Positions 11,509 through 23,459 of a stretch of 64,000 bases of DNA are shown here, in pieces. The stretch is from Nectonema munidae (Eukaryota > Nematomorpha > Nectonematoida > Nectonematidae). The notes below the pieces were generated by a model. That model had not been told where the DNA came from. It worked only from the letters and a program-made list of their open reading frames with translations, and did no database searches. Where the stretch lies: NCBI GenBank assembly GCA_030549495.1, contig JAUIRK010000072.1, positions 124,001-188,000 on the forward strand. Direction: 5' to 3'. Each line of letters starts with the position of its first letter. Within the stretch, counting starts at the first letter, position 1. The position numbers and the translations under genes are program-made.

Positions 11509-11526
11509 TTACCAGGTTACTCCCAT
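11509..11526 (-). promoter_or_regulatory. Short uORF overlapping MED20 exon 1
   Basis: If intron 1 is not spliced, the MED20 start codon reads MGVTW and stops at TAA just inside the intron, 12 bases before the RPB7 ATG and in the same frame. RPB7 would then be translated by reinitiation, leaky scanning or an internal transcription start. The sequence shows the uORF directly. Its regulatory role is inference. Confidence 0.5.
11513..11526 (-). CDS. MED20: MED20 exon 1 (14 coding bases)
   Basis: Encodes MGVT plus two bases (TG) of a cysteine codon and is followed by donor GTAAAGT. MGVT is the invariant start of animal MED20 (MGVTC in human, MGVTI in fly). Phase 2 matches the acceptor at 7618, giving MGVTC-LYQWPIKEN. 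Upstream sequence (11527-11640) is extremely AT-rich, with TATA-like runs, and would hold the promoter. Confidence 0.85.
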
Positions 11527-11939
11527 TTTCAAAAAATATACACCATTTTAAATAATATAGAGAACAATCATAATTAAAATAATAAAAAATTAAAAAATAA
11601 ATTTAAAGATAGATAATTTTTTATAAATGTAATTATATATATAAATAATTTGAATTAACATCAAACTTTTTGTATTAAATACATTCGTTACATAAGCAAT
11701 AAAAATTTATTCAAAAAAAAATTTCACGGAAGGTATTATTGAAGTTTGAAGTGCACATATATATATATTTATAATGTAGGATAAGGAAAACTCCATTGTG
11801 TATATAGTGAATAATGTAAAAATCAAAGTTTTTAACTTTTATTTAGTACTAAAAGGAGTAGTATTGTAGCAAATATTTCAACAGACTCAATCTGTCTTCT
11901 TCAGTGCGTTAAAAATGAGTGAAATGAAAGTTCTTTGCT

Positions 11940-12221
11940 TGCTGCTTTTATAGGAGATGAAAATCTTCTCATGGGCCTAGGCACCCCCATGAAAAATAGC
12001 TTCGAAAAATACCCTTACTAATGTATACCCTTACATGTATAAAAAATATATTTTTGCAATTATTCATGGCAAAATAATGTTAAAAATATGAAAACATAAA
12101 TAATTAGTGATTCTAAAAGACATAATACATCTGTCGTATTCTCTGAAGACTTTTAGCAAAATTGGAAAAAATTTAAATAAATTTCAGCCGCCCCTATAAA
12201 AAATTTCTGGATCCGCCACTG
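11940..12221 (-). mobile_element. hAT-type MITE remnant
   Basis: Ends at 12221 with a typical hAT terminus; read inward on the minus strand it is CAGTGGCGGATCCAG. Near 11965 the motif GGCCTAGGCACCCCCATG marks the interior. The other terminus is not clear. It abuts a LINE reverse-transcriptase fragment. Confidence 0.45.
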
Positions 12222-13087
12222 TTTGGGGCCCTTACTTTTCAGCATAACTATGAACAACATTTCCTTCCTTCCAAACATTTTAGAGTTTCTGCTCTTTGGA
12301 GACGACATCTGCGCTTATCTTCCTTTATCTAAAATTCTAAAGTAAAAAATGGTGAAGTTAGCTTGAACAAGAACTTAGACCAAATCTACAACTGGTGTTC
12401 TGAAAATAATTCGATTTTGAACAAAAAGAAATCCAAATGCATCATAATCTCCAATAAGAATAGGAAATATAACTTTTTAAAGTCCATAGGTATTGCTAAA
12501 AAAAAAGTTAAAATACTTGTGTTATTATTTGATAATAAAATTAAATTTAGGCAACACATCGATCAGTTGGCCCTCGATCTAAATCGAGTGATTGGTATTT
12601 TGTTTTTTACTAAAAATATTTTCCCATTGAAGATTAAACTTATGATTTATAAGTTTCTTATCATTCCTTTCTTATGTTAATTAAAGCATCATAAATTGGT
12701 TTCCCTTTGGGAAAAAACGTATTCAAATTCATCAAAAGAGAGCTATACGTGTAATTTTTAACATGAATAAGATGGACCACACTTCAGAGCTTTTTATTCA
12801 GAATGAATTATTAAAAGTGGAAGATATTTTTAAACAAAGAGTTGGAGTATTTCTCTATAAATATTTCAACGGTTGTTACGGAATGTTTTCGGGCCACTGA
12901 TAAGATATAGGGAAAATCTTTCACATAATACTAGGAACTCAAATAAACCTTTAAAAATTACCTATAGACTAAAAGGATCAAGTATTTCTTTAATAAAAAA
13001 TGTTAATGAATTTTATAATGATAATATGCATCTCTTTGAAAATGTATCCATGTATTTAAAAAAAAAATCATCTTCTGAGTACATATA
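12222..13087 (+). mobile_element. LINE reverse-transcriptase fragment (CR1/Jockey-like), decayed
   Basis: 3' half of a non-LTR retrotransposon ORF2. Visible blocks are LFSITMNN, then FLLFGDDICAYLPLSK (the YADD-type motif, here FGDD), a long stretch LNKNLDQIYNWCSENNSIL then KKKSKCIIISNKNRKY, the thumb region IKFRQHIDQLALDLNRVIGI, and tail blocks NELLKVEDIFKQRVGVFLYK and NVFGPLIRYRENLSHNTRNS. Several frameshifts and stops separate them. The 5' side is cut by a hAT end at 12221. The organisation resembles the LINE at 38.6 kb, but the sequences differ. Confidence 0.75.
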
Positions 13088-13805
13088 AAAAATATCATTT
13101 AAACTTTACCTTTGGTTTTCCATGTGAACTTTTAAGTTATACCTGTTGGTTTGCAAAAAAAAAATTTTTTATATATGCAACTTGAAAAATCGAATTCACG
13201 GCCATATTTGTGTATTGATTTTTCCTATAATGATAATCTTGAAAAAGATGATATAGTTCTCCATGTGAATATAACATATATATACATTGTTTGCTCCACT
13301 TTATTAAATAAGACTCAAAAGTGAAACTTCAATAATTAGTAATTTTATGAATTTACAATGAAAACAGACATTATATTTACTAAAACTTAAAAATCAAAAG
13401 ACTAAAATGACCGTTACCAGATTTTTCAGAAACTAAGAAATTTATTTCCGCAAAAATTTCTTTTAAACAAGATGAAACATGTACTGACATCAAAGCTTAC
13501 AAAACTAAAATCATTCCTTAAACACGTATATCCGACAGAGATATTTTCAGAGTTAAATTTGCTAAATATGTCCAAGCAAGAAAAAGATGAGACTATAATA
13601 TATGTGTCAGAAAAGTTCTAGGCTTACAAAGCAAAGCTGAACCTGTGAAAAGGAAAGATTAAACTAACAAAAACTGCGTCCTTTCCACTTTTGAACCTTT
13701 TTCTGGAAGATGAAAAAGACGTCTTACTTCTGGCGGTACAATGTGTCATTGTTAGGCACCTTTAGAAATTAAGTGAGGAGTTTGACAGGTACACTCTAGG
13801 TCATG

Positions 13806-15235
13806 CATGGGCAACATTTGTTCGCTTGTGGGCCAAATTATGCTTTTCAAGTCTGGCTGCGGGCTAGGAGCCCTAATTATAGATTTACAAAATATGTATG
13901 CATACATAGTTAGGAAGTGCAGTCTGCTTTACACAAATGTAGGGTAATGGAAAGTATCACCATTTCTCAGTTGTTTTTCCCACAGTTGAATTTTGTTTTG
14001 GAATGTTCGGATATTACTGTACAACTGATGAACAAATTGTCCCTTTCCTTGCAATTTTAAATTTAAGACATTCAGATATGAAGAAAAGTCAACAAGAAAA
14101 GCGAGATCCCGTACTCAGCCATCATCACTGAATTCAGGGATAGACTTGCCTTTCATTTTCATAAATTGGAAAATTTCAATCCTAAGATCATAAAATAGTT
14201 TTCAGTTATCCTTTTCTCAACTATCGTGCCTCACAGTAGTAAATCAGATCTTCAAATTCTGCCTCGACATCCTCAAGAAATTATGCTGTGATTTAATGCT
14301 CGAAATTTTATAAAATTGATACTCGAAACTACTCTAGACATGACATGTTTAAATTTGAGAGATTTGGCGCACAAATTATCTTGGTGAATTATGAAGTGAA
14401 ACGTGGATTTTTTGTGTCTATGTCCATAGAAGTTAACTCCTTTTTAATTTTAGAAGTTAAGCCAACTTTATTACCAACCATTGCAAGGGCACCCTCTGTT
14501 GCTAAACCATGAAGTTTTCAAAATGGAGGTTAAATTTAGCCATTAACATTTTCAATCCTTGAAAAATATGCTTTCCACTGGTGGTGTCTTTCATGGCTTG
14601 AAGACCAAGCATTTCTTCTGTGATATTGAAATCGTCAATTCCACGTACAAGAACTGCAAGTTGGGCTGTATTTTCCACGTCAGTACTTTCATCAATAGCC
14701 AAAGAAAAATAGTTAAATTTCGAAGCAAGTTCTTTCAACACAGTTTCTATATTGGTAGCAAGTTCATCAATCCGTCTTGTTACAGTTCTACAAGACAAAC
14801 TAATATCAATTTCTTTTTTTCTGTCTGGACACAAAATATCAACCAGTGCTTTTAGGCATTCTTTCAAAAATTCGACATCAGAATAATTTTTTGAATGTTT
14901 TGCAATCTTCCCACTGACAATATAACTAGCACAATGATTATTGTCGGCATTATCAATTTTTTTGAGGAAAATTGTCTGCTGTTCTTTCAAATATTTAATC
15001 AGATTTTTGAATTTTTGTTTTCTACGTTCACCTTGAAAATTATCATAAAGAGATGAGTGTTAGGAAATATAGTGTCTTTTTACATTATATTCTTTCATAA
15101 CAGCAACTGACTCTGAACACAGTAAACACATTAGTTTTCCTTTGATTTATGTGAAAAAATATTCATTGGTCCACTTTTCTTGGAACAATAGAGACTCATT
15201 ATCCACTTTCCTCTTTTTCAATGACGACATTTTGG
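13806..15235 (-). mobile_element. hAT transposon of the GTF2IRD2-like group, decayed
   Basis: The coding remnant starts at ATG 15230 (MSSLKKRKVDNESLLFQEKW, CLLCSESVAVMKEYNVKRHY, a zinc-finger-like start) and ends at 13929. The best ORF, 14502-14990, holds IVSGKIAKHSKNYSDVEFLK, CRTVTRRIDELATNIETVL and FSLAIDESTDVENTAQLAVL, the classic hAT blocks of this family. Further down come GKSIPEFSDDG, VRDLAFLVDFSSYLNVLNLK and LQGKGQFVHQLYSNIRTFQN. At least four stops or frameshifts are present. A candidate terminus near 13806 reads CATGCATGGGCAAC. Confidence 0.8.
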
Positions 15236-15642
15236 GTTGGATGCGTTCATTATATTTAATTTTAATGATTTTTTATGACAATTGAAAAAGTGTATTATTA
15301 TTATTATTATTATTATAGATTTGGTTCTTTGTGAACTACTGGAAAAGCCAAAGGAGATATTTAGGCTTCTGACCAGGATGGTATGTTCAGACTAACTGAA
15401 TACATAAATATGGGGAATCAAAAAAGAAAAGGATTCAACACAAAGAACGTTAAATTAAAAAAGAAAATGGCGAAAAAAATCCAACTTTATTCAAATGGAA
15501 AAGGTATTAAAAGGAAAAGGGCTTCTTAAAAGATTATCCTTTACAAATGCAATACTTGAATTAGTTTTCATAGGGTCAAAGGCGATAAAAATAATATTTT
15601 TTATTAATTTAAATCCACTTTTATTTTACTGGAACGGACTCA

Positions 15643-17340
15643 GAGGCGTATCCAGAAATTTTTTCTGGGGGGCAAAGTTGGAGTCTAATTAATTTTAAAA
15701 AGTTTTAACTATTTCAAAAACTTATTAGTTAAGTTTATTCCAATCAGTAACGTTTGCAATTCTTACCTCCCTCTTCAGCTTCTGAATTTGTTGTGCAACT
15801 AACAACACCAAAAAAATGAGATCTTCATTGCTTGAAAAGAAAAAGTTTGACTAACAACAAATGAGAAAAATTTTTTCTAAAATTTATATAATTTGCAGAA
15901 AGTTTTTAACTTGAAAAACAAAAAAGTAAGAAATTAATGACTTCTTTAAAATGTAAGTCTTCTTTTATTTGAAAAAAAAATTATGAATTTTTCTATGTCC
16001 ATTTTTTTAGTATATTCTTTGATAAAAGAAAGAAATATTAAATTGTTTCTAGACGGAGTCATGGATTTTCTAAGAAGGGTCATAATCCTGTTCAAGCTTT
16101 AAAAACTTTTTTCACAAACTGCTGTACTCGAACCTACTGTAAAAAGGCCTGAAAGAGAATAAGAGTCATTTTACATAATACAAAATTGCTTTAAAATACC
16201 TTCATATAGTTTATGTATGTTAGGAAATGCTTCTTTAACTGGTTCGAGTACTTCAAAAACATCAATAACGTTAGATTCTTTCTGTATCTTTTTTTTAATA
16301 TATTCTTTTCCAACTTTAAGTTCCGAAAAAATCTGCTGAGATATATTTTGTAGATGAGATATAAAAGGTTTCAATTTTTCATATTCCAAAAATCCTACAC
16401 TTTCAGGGGATGGAAGTGATTTCATTATTGTGCAGTTTTTTCATTAAACCTGAAAAAAACAATTAAGGATGAACATTTGTCGAAAAACAAACCTCTTGTC
16501 AAATTCCTCTAGAATCGATTGTAAGGTTTCATCAAAAAACGAAATGTTCTGTTTTTTTCTGCGTTATCATCGAAAATATCAAAAATAAAGAGAAAGAAAA
16601 GTTTTCTGGAACTGGAATTGTCAACATAAAATCGCATTTTCTTGATTAATGAATCAAATTCGTTTTCGTCATCTTTGAATTCTAACAAAACTTTCACCAA
16701 ATCTTCTACCAAACTCATACCAATGAAATTATTATCATCTTTCTAAATCAATTAGTATAGTGCACTATTCATGTAACTTCGAAAATGTATTTACTTGGAG
16801 GTAGTCATTAGCAGGCTTCATTACACTAAGAAACTTTTCAACCATAAGCATTACAAATATTGAAGAATCGTCTTTTAAAGCATGAAGCGACCCCTAGCTT
16901 CGAAAGAAACATCTAGATCAGAACTATTTTTCACTTTTTCCAGAGAAGATATTATTTTTCTATAATTTTTTATCAATGAATTAACAACTTCATAATGTGA
17001 TGTCCATCTTGTTGGAATAAATTTTTTGAATTGTTTACTGAAAAAAGTTTTAACTTTAACCTTTTTTGTGAACTTGTAAAGCCTGGTCATTAATGATAAA
17101 AGAAATTCAATATGGTTTATATGACGGAAAGATGCAGTGATAATTAAGTGAAGCTGATGGTTTATACAATGAATAAAAGGAATGTGTCTTTCAAGTGCTT
17201 CACTGATTTTTTCGGACTCCATTTTTCTTGCCTGTTAAGATATCATTTTTCATCTATAAGTACTGGTAGAAAAAGATTACCTGACATCACGTAAGCGCCA
17301 TCATAGCATTGACTCATAATTTTGTGTTTTTGAATTTTAC
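15643..17340 (-). mobile_element. hAT transposon (ZMYM-like group) with two very small introns, decayed
   Basis: A candidate terminus at 15643 reads CAGAGGCGTATCCAGAAA, typical of hAT. The minus-strand transposase blocks run CYDGAYVMSG, ALERHIPFIHCINHQLHLII, KKFIPTRWTSHYEVVNSLI, LIKKMRFYVDNSSSRK, VLEPVKEAFPNIHKLYEGIL and VGSSTAVCEKSF (the hATC dimerisation block). Two gaps between blocks look like real introns. One is 17232-17280 (GTAATC to AACAG, 49 bases) and joins MSG to KKNGV. The other is 16743-16794 (GTAAAT to an ACTAATTGATTTAG acceptor, 52 bases) and joins NDYLQ to KDDNNFIGM. A few frameshifts and stops remain elsewhere. The opposite terminus was not found. Confidence 0.7.
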
Positions 17341-19124
17341 ACTAAAATTCTAAACACTAAATACGGTTAAAATTCTAGGGTATTAACCGCATTTGAAGCA
17401 AGGAAGGGGCGAAGCGGATTCCTTCACCGCTTAAAAAAATTCTATTTTTTGTCAACTAATTAACTTAATTGTCCTTTCTTGACTTTTTCTAAATGACTAT
17501 TTTTGGTTGTTTAGAAATAATTTCATCTTTTTCTTATATAAAATACTGTCAATGTGTTGTGGTGTCTTTCTTTCTTATAAAGTTTTGAATAATTTTTTCT
17601 TAAAAAAGCATATTTTTTAATCAGAAATTAAACAAGATGCATTTTTCTCTGTTACTTTAACTTTGGAAAATTTCACAAAACATCAACTAATTCAGAGGTC
17701 ATTTACCTTTCGATATATAAAAATTTTTGTTTGGATTTTTTGCCAATAATTTTAGTTACTCCAAACATATTTAAGTACATGAGACAAAGACGATAAAAAA
17801 GATGAAGAAATTTGTGTTTATGGAAAATATAAAAAAAATGAGATATAGTGTTAACCAAGTAGCCACCTATGCTCGTTTTGCGGTTAATGTGCGTGCGGAT
17901 TGTTGGCGGGATCGTTGGTTTTGATTGCGGTCGTCAATGTGGCTGCCATGAAGCATAATTCGATATCAGCGACAGAAGTTTGTGCCTTTTTGATGAAAAT
18001 CCTATGGTACCTTTATCTTTTTTGAAAAAAAATTCGCTTTTAAAAATAGCTTGTTTCCCAATGCCAAATTGAAAGGTCCCAATTTTGGAAGTTTTTCCTT
18101 ATTTCTGTCTATAAATTTCTCGTTCGTGACATCAGAGGTATTACTGAAACGAAAAATGGCAAAAGAAAAAGATTGACAATTAAATTTTATGCTCACTAAT
18201 ATACTTTCTTACCTTATTTACTATAACAAATTTCTTCTTCTTCTTCTTAAAAAATTGAACAGCCGATGCATTCAAAATATGAGAAATAAGGATGACATTC
18301 CATTTCTCTCGTAAAAAGTGGTAATTTTTGCTTTTATATGTATTTCACTAATGTCGTGTTTCAAATACCCAATTCCAAATGTTAAAGGTAAAGGTATCGT
18401 TTGTAGGTTGTTTGAAGTGCCATCCATAAATTATTGCATATTCTAATGTGCATATATTTCAACTTTTTTATTACTTTCACTTTTGTATGATTATATAGCA
18501 AATATTTATTTTTAATTTTTCACTTAAACTCCCATGTTTTTAAAAGAATATAAATTTTTTTGTTATATTGTTCAAAAAGTGAGGACAATCATCTTTGCTT
18601 ACATTGAATCCTTCATCCATTTTTCTTCATTCTTTTTTACGAGTAAATTTCAATCAATTTTAGGAGAATAGAAAGATGTATCAGCATTATTTAAAATAAA
18701 GGATTCAAAGGAAAGGCTAATGATAGAATACGTATTGAAAAACTTGAAAACATGAGCTTATTGAGCTATGAAATTTAGGGAAAAAACGCCGACATTGTGA
18801 GCACATATTTTAATAGAATTACTGAAAGAAACTAATCAAGTTAGAGAAGATGTTATCCATTAACCCTATTAGTGACGGCCTATTTTCATCCCCCCCCCTC
18901 TTGGTTTTTCTTGAATGATTGCAAATTTTTACAAAATTTTGCGTGAACCTACTAAATTATTGATTGCGAATCTGATTGGGACATTTATTTTTTATAAAAA
19001 TCAATCAAACTTGTCAAAAATTGATTGATATTTGACAGCTCAACTAAAAAAAGAAACTTTTAATTTAAATGGGTATACAAATTTTTTTACACATATATAC
19101 CCATTTTCAAGTGTGCTGAACACG
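17341..19124. other. AT-rich intergenic repeats, no gene
   Basis: No convincing gene. 18232-18248 is a CTT microsatellite. 18859-18900 begins TTAACCCTATTAGTGACGG and runs into a C-rich stretch, the same start as the insertion at 42439. About 18990-19130 is one reversed copy of the ~144-bp unit tandemly repeated at 43.4-44.7 kb (it shares GACAGCTCA, ATACCCATTTTCAA and CAATCAAAC). Confidence 0.6.
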
Positions 19125-22100
19125 AGTTAAGGACGTGAAAGTGATTGCTGGTGAAGAAGTGATGACTAGGGCAGACAAAAATTGACCTAAAATCTTTTTA
19201 AATATTGACTTTTTAGAAAAAAAATTGACTTTATGGTAAAAAAAATTGACATTTCTTTTATAACTTTGTTTTGTCTATTATTCAAAGATATATATAGGTA
19301 TAATAAAGTTTTTTTTTAATTATTTAGAACTATTATAATAAAACATGAAATAGTTAATAATGTTATGTGGAGAAAAATTTCTGTCTTTAGCCAGAAGCTT
19401 TTTAAGCATTGAGAAAGATCTTCCGACAGCACATGTTGTTGCTTGACAGTTCTGAAGCAGTAGGTAAGTACTGGGTGAAATGTTTTCATTTTTCATTTCC
19501 AAAACTTTAAAAAGTCACTATTTTTTAAAGTCTAAAAAAAGGCCTTTTTTTAAATAATTATTGATTTTACACTTATTTTCTGTAAAATGAATGGAATCAA
19601 AAATTTGCTTTGCATTCTTGATACTAAAAGATGAATATTCAATTTTTTGAATAATTTCTGTCAAATTGTAATAATTTTGCTTAATTTTGTTGTTCATAAA
19701 ATGACGAATTGTTAACACTTTTTTTGGCATTTTGAACCAAGACATCATCTTTACTTTTGAAAGAATTAACAATTCTTGACTTCTGGTAATTTATAGGAGT
19801 ATTAGGAAGCCGCTTCTAGCCAACTCGCCCATCTTGTTATAATTGGTGTTAGAGTCTAAAGCCAGCTTTTCTATTTTTATTTTTAATTGTTGCAAGTTTA
19901 ATCAAAAAAAATCTATACTTCTTTATAGAAAGATTTAAATTTCATTGCACAATTGTGAATTAAATGTGCGAAGCATGAAATATGAAACAAATTAGAATGC
20001 ACAATTTCCAATATTCGGCCAGTGGTTAAATTATATTTAGCAGCATCGGTTAAAAACAACAAAAAGTTCTCTTTTTTAACGTTAAACTGCCTTAAAACAT
20101 CATCAACAACACACACAATTCTTTTCGAGTCAACAAATCGTATACACTTGACAAGCCATGTTTTTCTGGAATATATATTGAGCCTATTAGAACATTCACA
20201 AAGCTCGCATCGCGAAGAGTACTTTCATCGAGCGTTAAAAAAACTTTTTTTTTTCAATTTATTTTTTATTTGATCAATCAAGTCAGCGGAAAGATCTGAA
20301 ACAAGATTTCTACTAATGGAAATCGAGGGAATTGAGTATTCTAATTGTGAGAAAAACATTTTGATTGAAGCATGTAAAAGCTTATGTAAAGGGATGTTTG
20401 CTTCTAAACAGCATTTTATCAAATTTTGAGAAAATTTCTTATCTGCTGGTTCTAAGCAGTTTTGAATTATACTTGTGCTAGATGAACTTGGTAAACCAAG
20501 CTGGTGCTTTTCCAACTTTCTGTTGTTTTCAATAAAAAAGTTTTTTTTCATGATTGACAATCACGTTTCAAATTTTGCAGATTTAAAAATTGTAAATTCA
20601 TGATTTACTTTTTGCAAATTTCGGCATGCTTTGACGTAATTGATTATAATTTGGAGCTGTTGTTTAAAACGTATGAGTAAATTCCAAGCTTTAAATCTAA
20701 AAATTATAAAACTACAATGTTTTTTAATATCATACTTAAAGGAATTAGGCCAACAAAGTCAGACAATATAAAAAGTTACAATATAAAAAGCAAAATAGTT
20801 TTGAACTTTTTTTTTCATAAATATTGACTTTATGAAAAAAAATCAATTTTTAAGAAAAAAAAATTGACTTTATTGACCTAAAAAAAATTTAAAAATTGAA
20901 ATATATGAACAAACTTGCTAAATAAAAAGATTTGAAAACATTTTTTTTTTCAAATTGACTTTATTCGCCCTAGTGATGACTCAACATAGACTGTTAGTTA
21001 CGGACATGATTTTTAATCCGAAACGAACGATTAATAGGGAAAAGAAAGAGAGAGTGAAAACTTTGAAACTGAAAGGGACTCGTACAAAGAAAAAGTTTGT
21101 TAGAGAAGCACAGCGTGTTCTAGAAGAGGCCAATTGGTGGGATGACCAGGATGAAGGTTTTATCAAATGTCATGAAAAAAGTGTGCGGCGTCTCGAAATC
21201 TAGAGGAGAAAGAAAGAGTTGGTGGCGGAAAGACCAGGAATAATACAAGAATGCAGTTCGCAAAGTAAAAACGGAGTTAGCTAGAAAGGATTATGTGGAG
21301 AGCAGGAAAGAGGCAAAAAAAGGTCACTAGGAGGGCAATGACTAACGAAGTTAAAAAGGAATTAAAAGAATTTGAGAACAGAAGAAAGAATGAGAAAAGT
21401 CCTTAAAATGGTAAAACATAGCACTAGAAAAAAAAAAGATATTGTTGGCGTGCCTTGCATATCAGATAAAACTAATGGTGTCAGGGAAGTGAGTAGTGTC
21501 GACCCCTGTTCATTATGTGGACTGAGGGTAATGAGAAACGCCATTTTATGTACGACTTGTAATAAGTGGCTTCACAAAAGATGTTCCTCTATAAAGGACT
21601 CTCTTTCTGCAGTGAGTGGATTTGTTTGTAGAAAGTGCAAACATGGAGACAGCGTAAGTACTCTTGTTGAAAAAGTCAAATTAGGAGATGATACGTTGGA
21701 TGTTGTTGATGATTTATGTTATTTGGGCGATATGATCAATTGCAGCAGTGATGTTTCTAGTAGCGTAAGAGCGCGAATACGTCTAGTTTGGAAATAGTTC
21801 AAGGGAATTATCCGGCTTACTGTGTGGAAATTTTTTATCTGACGAACTAAAAGCAAGACTGTATAAAGTTTGCGTTAGAAGTACGATTTGTTATGGTTCT
21901 GAATGCTGGGTGATGAAGATGGCTGGCACGAGAAGGCTACAACAAACAACTGAGATGAGAATGATTAGGATGATGTGCAGAAAGACGCTGAAAGATAGGA
22001 TTGCCAACGATGTGTTGAAAAAGAAAATTGGAATTGAGGATATAGAAGTGCATTTAGAAGAGAATAGATTACGTTGATTTGGTCATGTTAAAAGGATGTC

Positions 22101-22350
22101 CCAAGGGAACGTTGTAAAGAAGATAAAGATGAATTGATTGATGACATTTCTGATTGATGAAAAGATGAAGAGAGGAAGACCAAAGAAAGCATGGAATGAA
22201 GTGATTCACCACGATATGGAAAAAAGAAAGCTTGTGCGAAGTGATGCTAAAGAAAGAATGAAATGGCGTAGTTGTTGCAGCAAACTGGTTGACCCCGACT
22301 CTTTGGGAACAATAACCAGGCCTCGAAGGCAAAATAGACGATGATGATAC
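19125..22350 (+). mobile_element. RTE-type LINE fragment, internally deleted and interrupted by a hAT
   Basis: Two parts of one LINE, split by the hAT at 19167-20972. Before it: VKDVKVIAGEEVMT; after it, in register once the hAT is skipped: QHRLLVTDMIFNPKRT and WWDDQDEGFIK. Then come a finger-like block (CSLCGLRVMRNAILCTTCNK, WLHKRCSS), the C-terminal region DDLCYLGDMINCSSDVSSSV, YGSECWVMKMAG, TEMRMIRMMCRKTLKDRIAN, FGHVKRM and GRPKKAWNEVIHHDM. The tail ends GACGATGATGAT. The reverse-transcriptase catalytic core between the endonuclease end and the finger is missing, and there are several stops. The order is that of CFDP2-like RTE ORFs of arthropods. Confidence 0.82.
19167..20972 (-). mobile_element. 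CGGBP1-like hAT transposon, structurally complete ends, decayed coding
   Basis: A precise insertion. The 8-bp duplication GTGATGAC occurs at 19159-19166 and 20973-20980. The termini are inverted: TAGGGCAGACAAAAATTGAC on the left, and read inward from the right TAGGGCGAATAAAGTCAATT. Minus-strand transposase blocks are CLEANIPLHKLLHASIKMFF, FLLFLTDAAKYNLTTGRILE, LFHISCFAHLIHNCAMKFK and a C-terminal VGRSFSMLKKLLAKDRNFSP, all typical of hAT proteins related to CGG-binding protein 1. Stops and frameshifts (about four or more) break the frame. Confidence 0.88.
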
Positions 22351-23349
22351 ATTTTGTAATAAACATAATAATAGTCTGGCAAGTCGTCTTCCAGGTGCCA
22401 GACCACTATTAGCTTCCTGGGGATTGGTGATCGTAACTTTGTTATTTTTTAATTTTCTTACATTGTATATATTTTGTATTTTGCACCCTATTCAAAACTA
22501 TGCAAATTTTTATTGGAAATCGGTTCTATCGGGTTCCTTAAAAAATGAAAACTATATTTTTTAAACGAGCTTTTGGTGTCAAAATATTTTACCTGTCACT
22601 AATTTAGCTTTCACCGGTTACTTAAAAAGATCAACATTTAAAGCAAACGTGTCCATATAGGAAATCGAACGTGTTCAATTTGATTGAGAAATATTTTTCT
22701 CGCTCTAGATCAGTGGTTGCCAAATTTTTTGAACAACGCCCCTTTGGCTTTTTAAAACTCTTGCAACCCCCGCCCGCCTTTGAAAATAATTGAAATGCAA
22801 TCATTAATGTTTTCATTATATCGGCACTTCATTGATGTATTGTGTCTACAGAAAAGTAGATTACAACGTTTATGGAAAAATCTAATCTTTTTAAGACTTA
22901 AATTATTATAAGAGGAGTGGAATGGATGTTGTTGTTTTGTTTTCACAAGATTAGCAATTCTAGGCCTCAACGAAGAAAGCGAAGAACGCAAATCAAGTCC
23001 TTTGAACGTCAAGTCGATTTCGTTGCTTCGTATTTAGTTTAACAACGCGCGAAGAACCCACCTTACAAAGATAAATCAACAATGGGAGAGCCTGTTCTCC
23101 AAATTTAGGGTAAATAGAGAGATTCAAGTGTCATAAACTTAAAATTATGATCCCCCGTTGAATCACATTTTAAATATAGGGCCTCTTCTTGGGGATAACC
23201 GTGGAATGGGGGCAAGATACTTGATACTTGGAAAAACGAACTCCGATTTCTACTTGATTGTATATGGAGTTTGAGCCATGTCTCTTTAAATCTTCGATTA
23301 CGCAACTTTTTTCGGATTTTATTAAAAATAGATGATTCAAAAAGTTATT
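22351..23349. other. Non-coding stretch downstream of the NPAT-like gene
   Basis: AT-rich. At 22707-22790 there is a hAT-like end (CAGTGGTTGCCAAA followed by CGCCCCTTTGGC and CCCCCGCCCGCC). ORFs here look like chance readings. I see no host exon. Confidence 0.5.
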
Positions 23350-23355
23350 TTTATT
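23350..23355 (-). terminator. Poly(A) signal candidate for the NPAT-like unit
   Basis: AATAAA on the minus strand, about 105 bases beyond the TAA that ends the open frame at 23460. Position and strand support 23460-23599 being a terminal exon. Confidence 0.5.
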
Positions 23356-23459
23356 CAAGGTAGCACAAATTCGAAAATTGTGAAAGTAGCCATTTTGTAT
23401 AGGCGCTTTGGGCGTGCATATAAGGTGAGGAAAGGGTTAGTTGGCCTTGGTTGAGACAA

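Larger units (their letters stand above)
7618..11512 (-). other. MED20 intron 1 hosting the RPB7 gene
   Basis: A 3.9-kb intron from donor GTAAAGT (11512 downward) to the acceptor at 7618. It contains the complete RPB7 ORF and its poly(A) signal right after the donor, then AT-rich sequence, an RTE-like repeat tail (about 9545-9730) and an exon-like orphan (8226-8325). The remainder shows no recognisable gene. It includes an AAAC microsatellite near 8020 and a CAT run near 9098. Confidence 0.8.
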
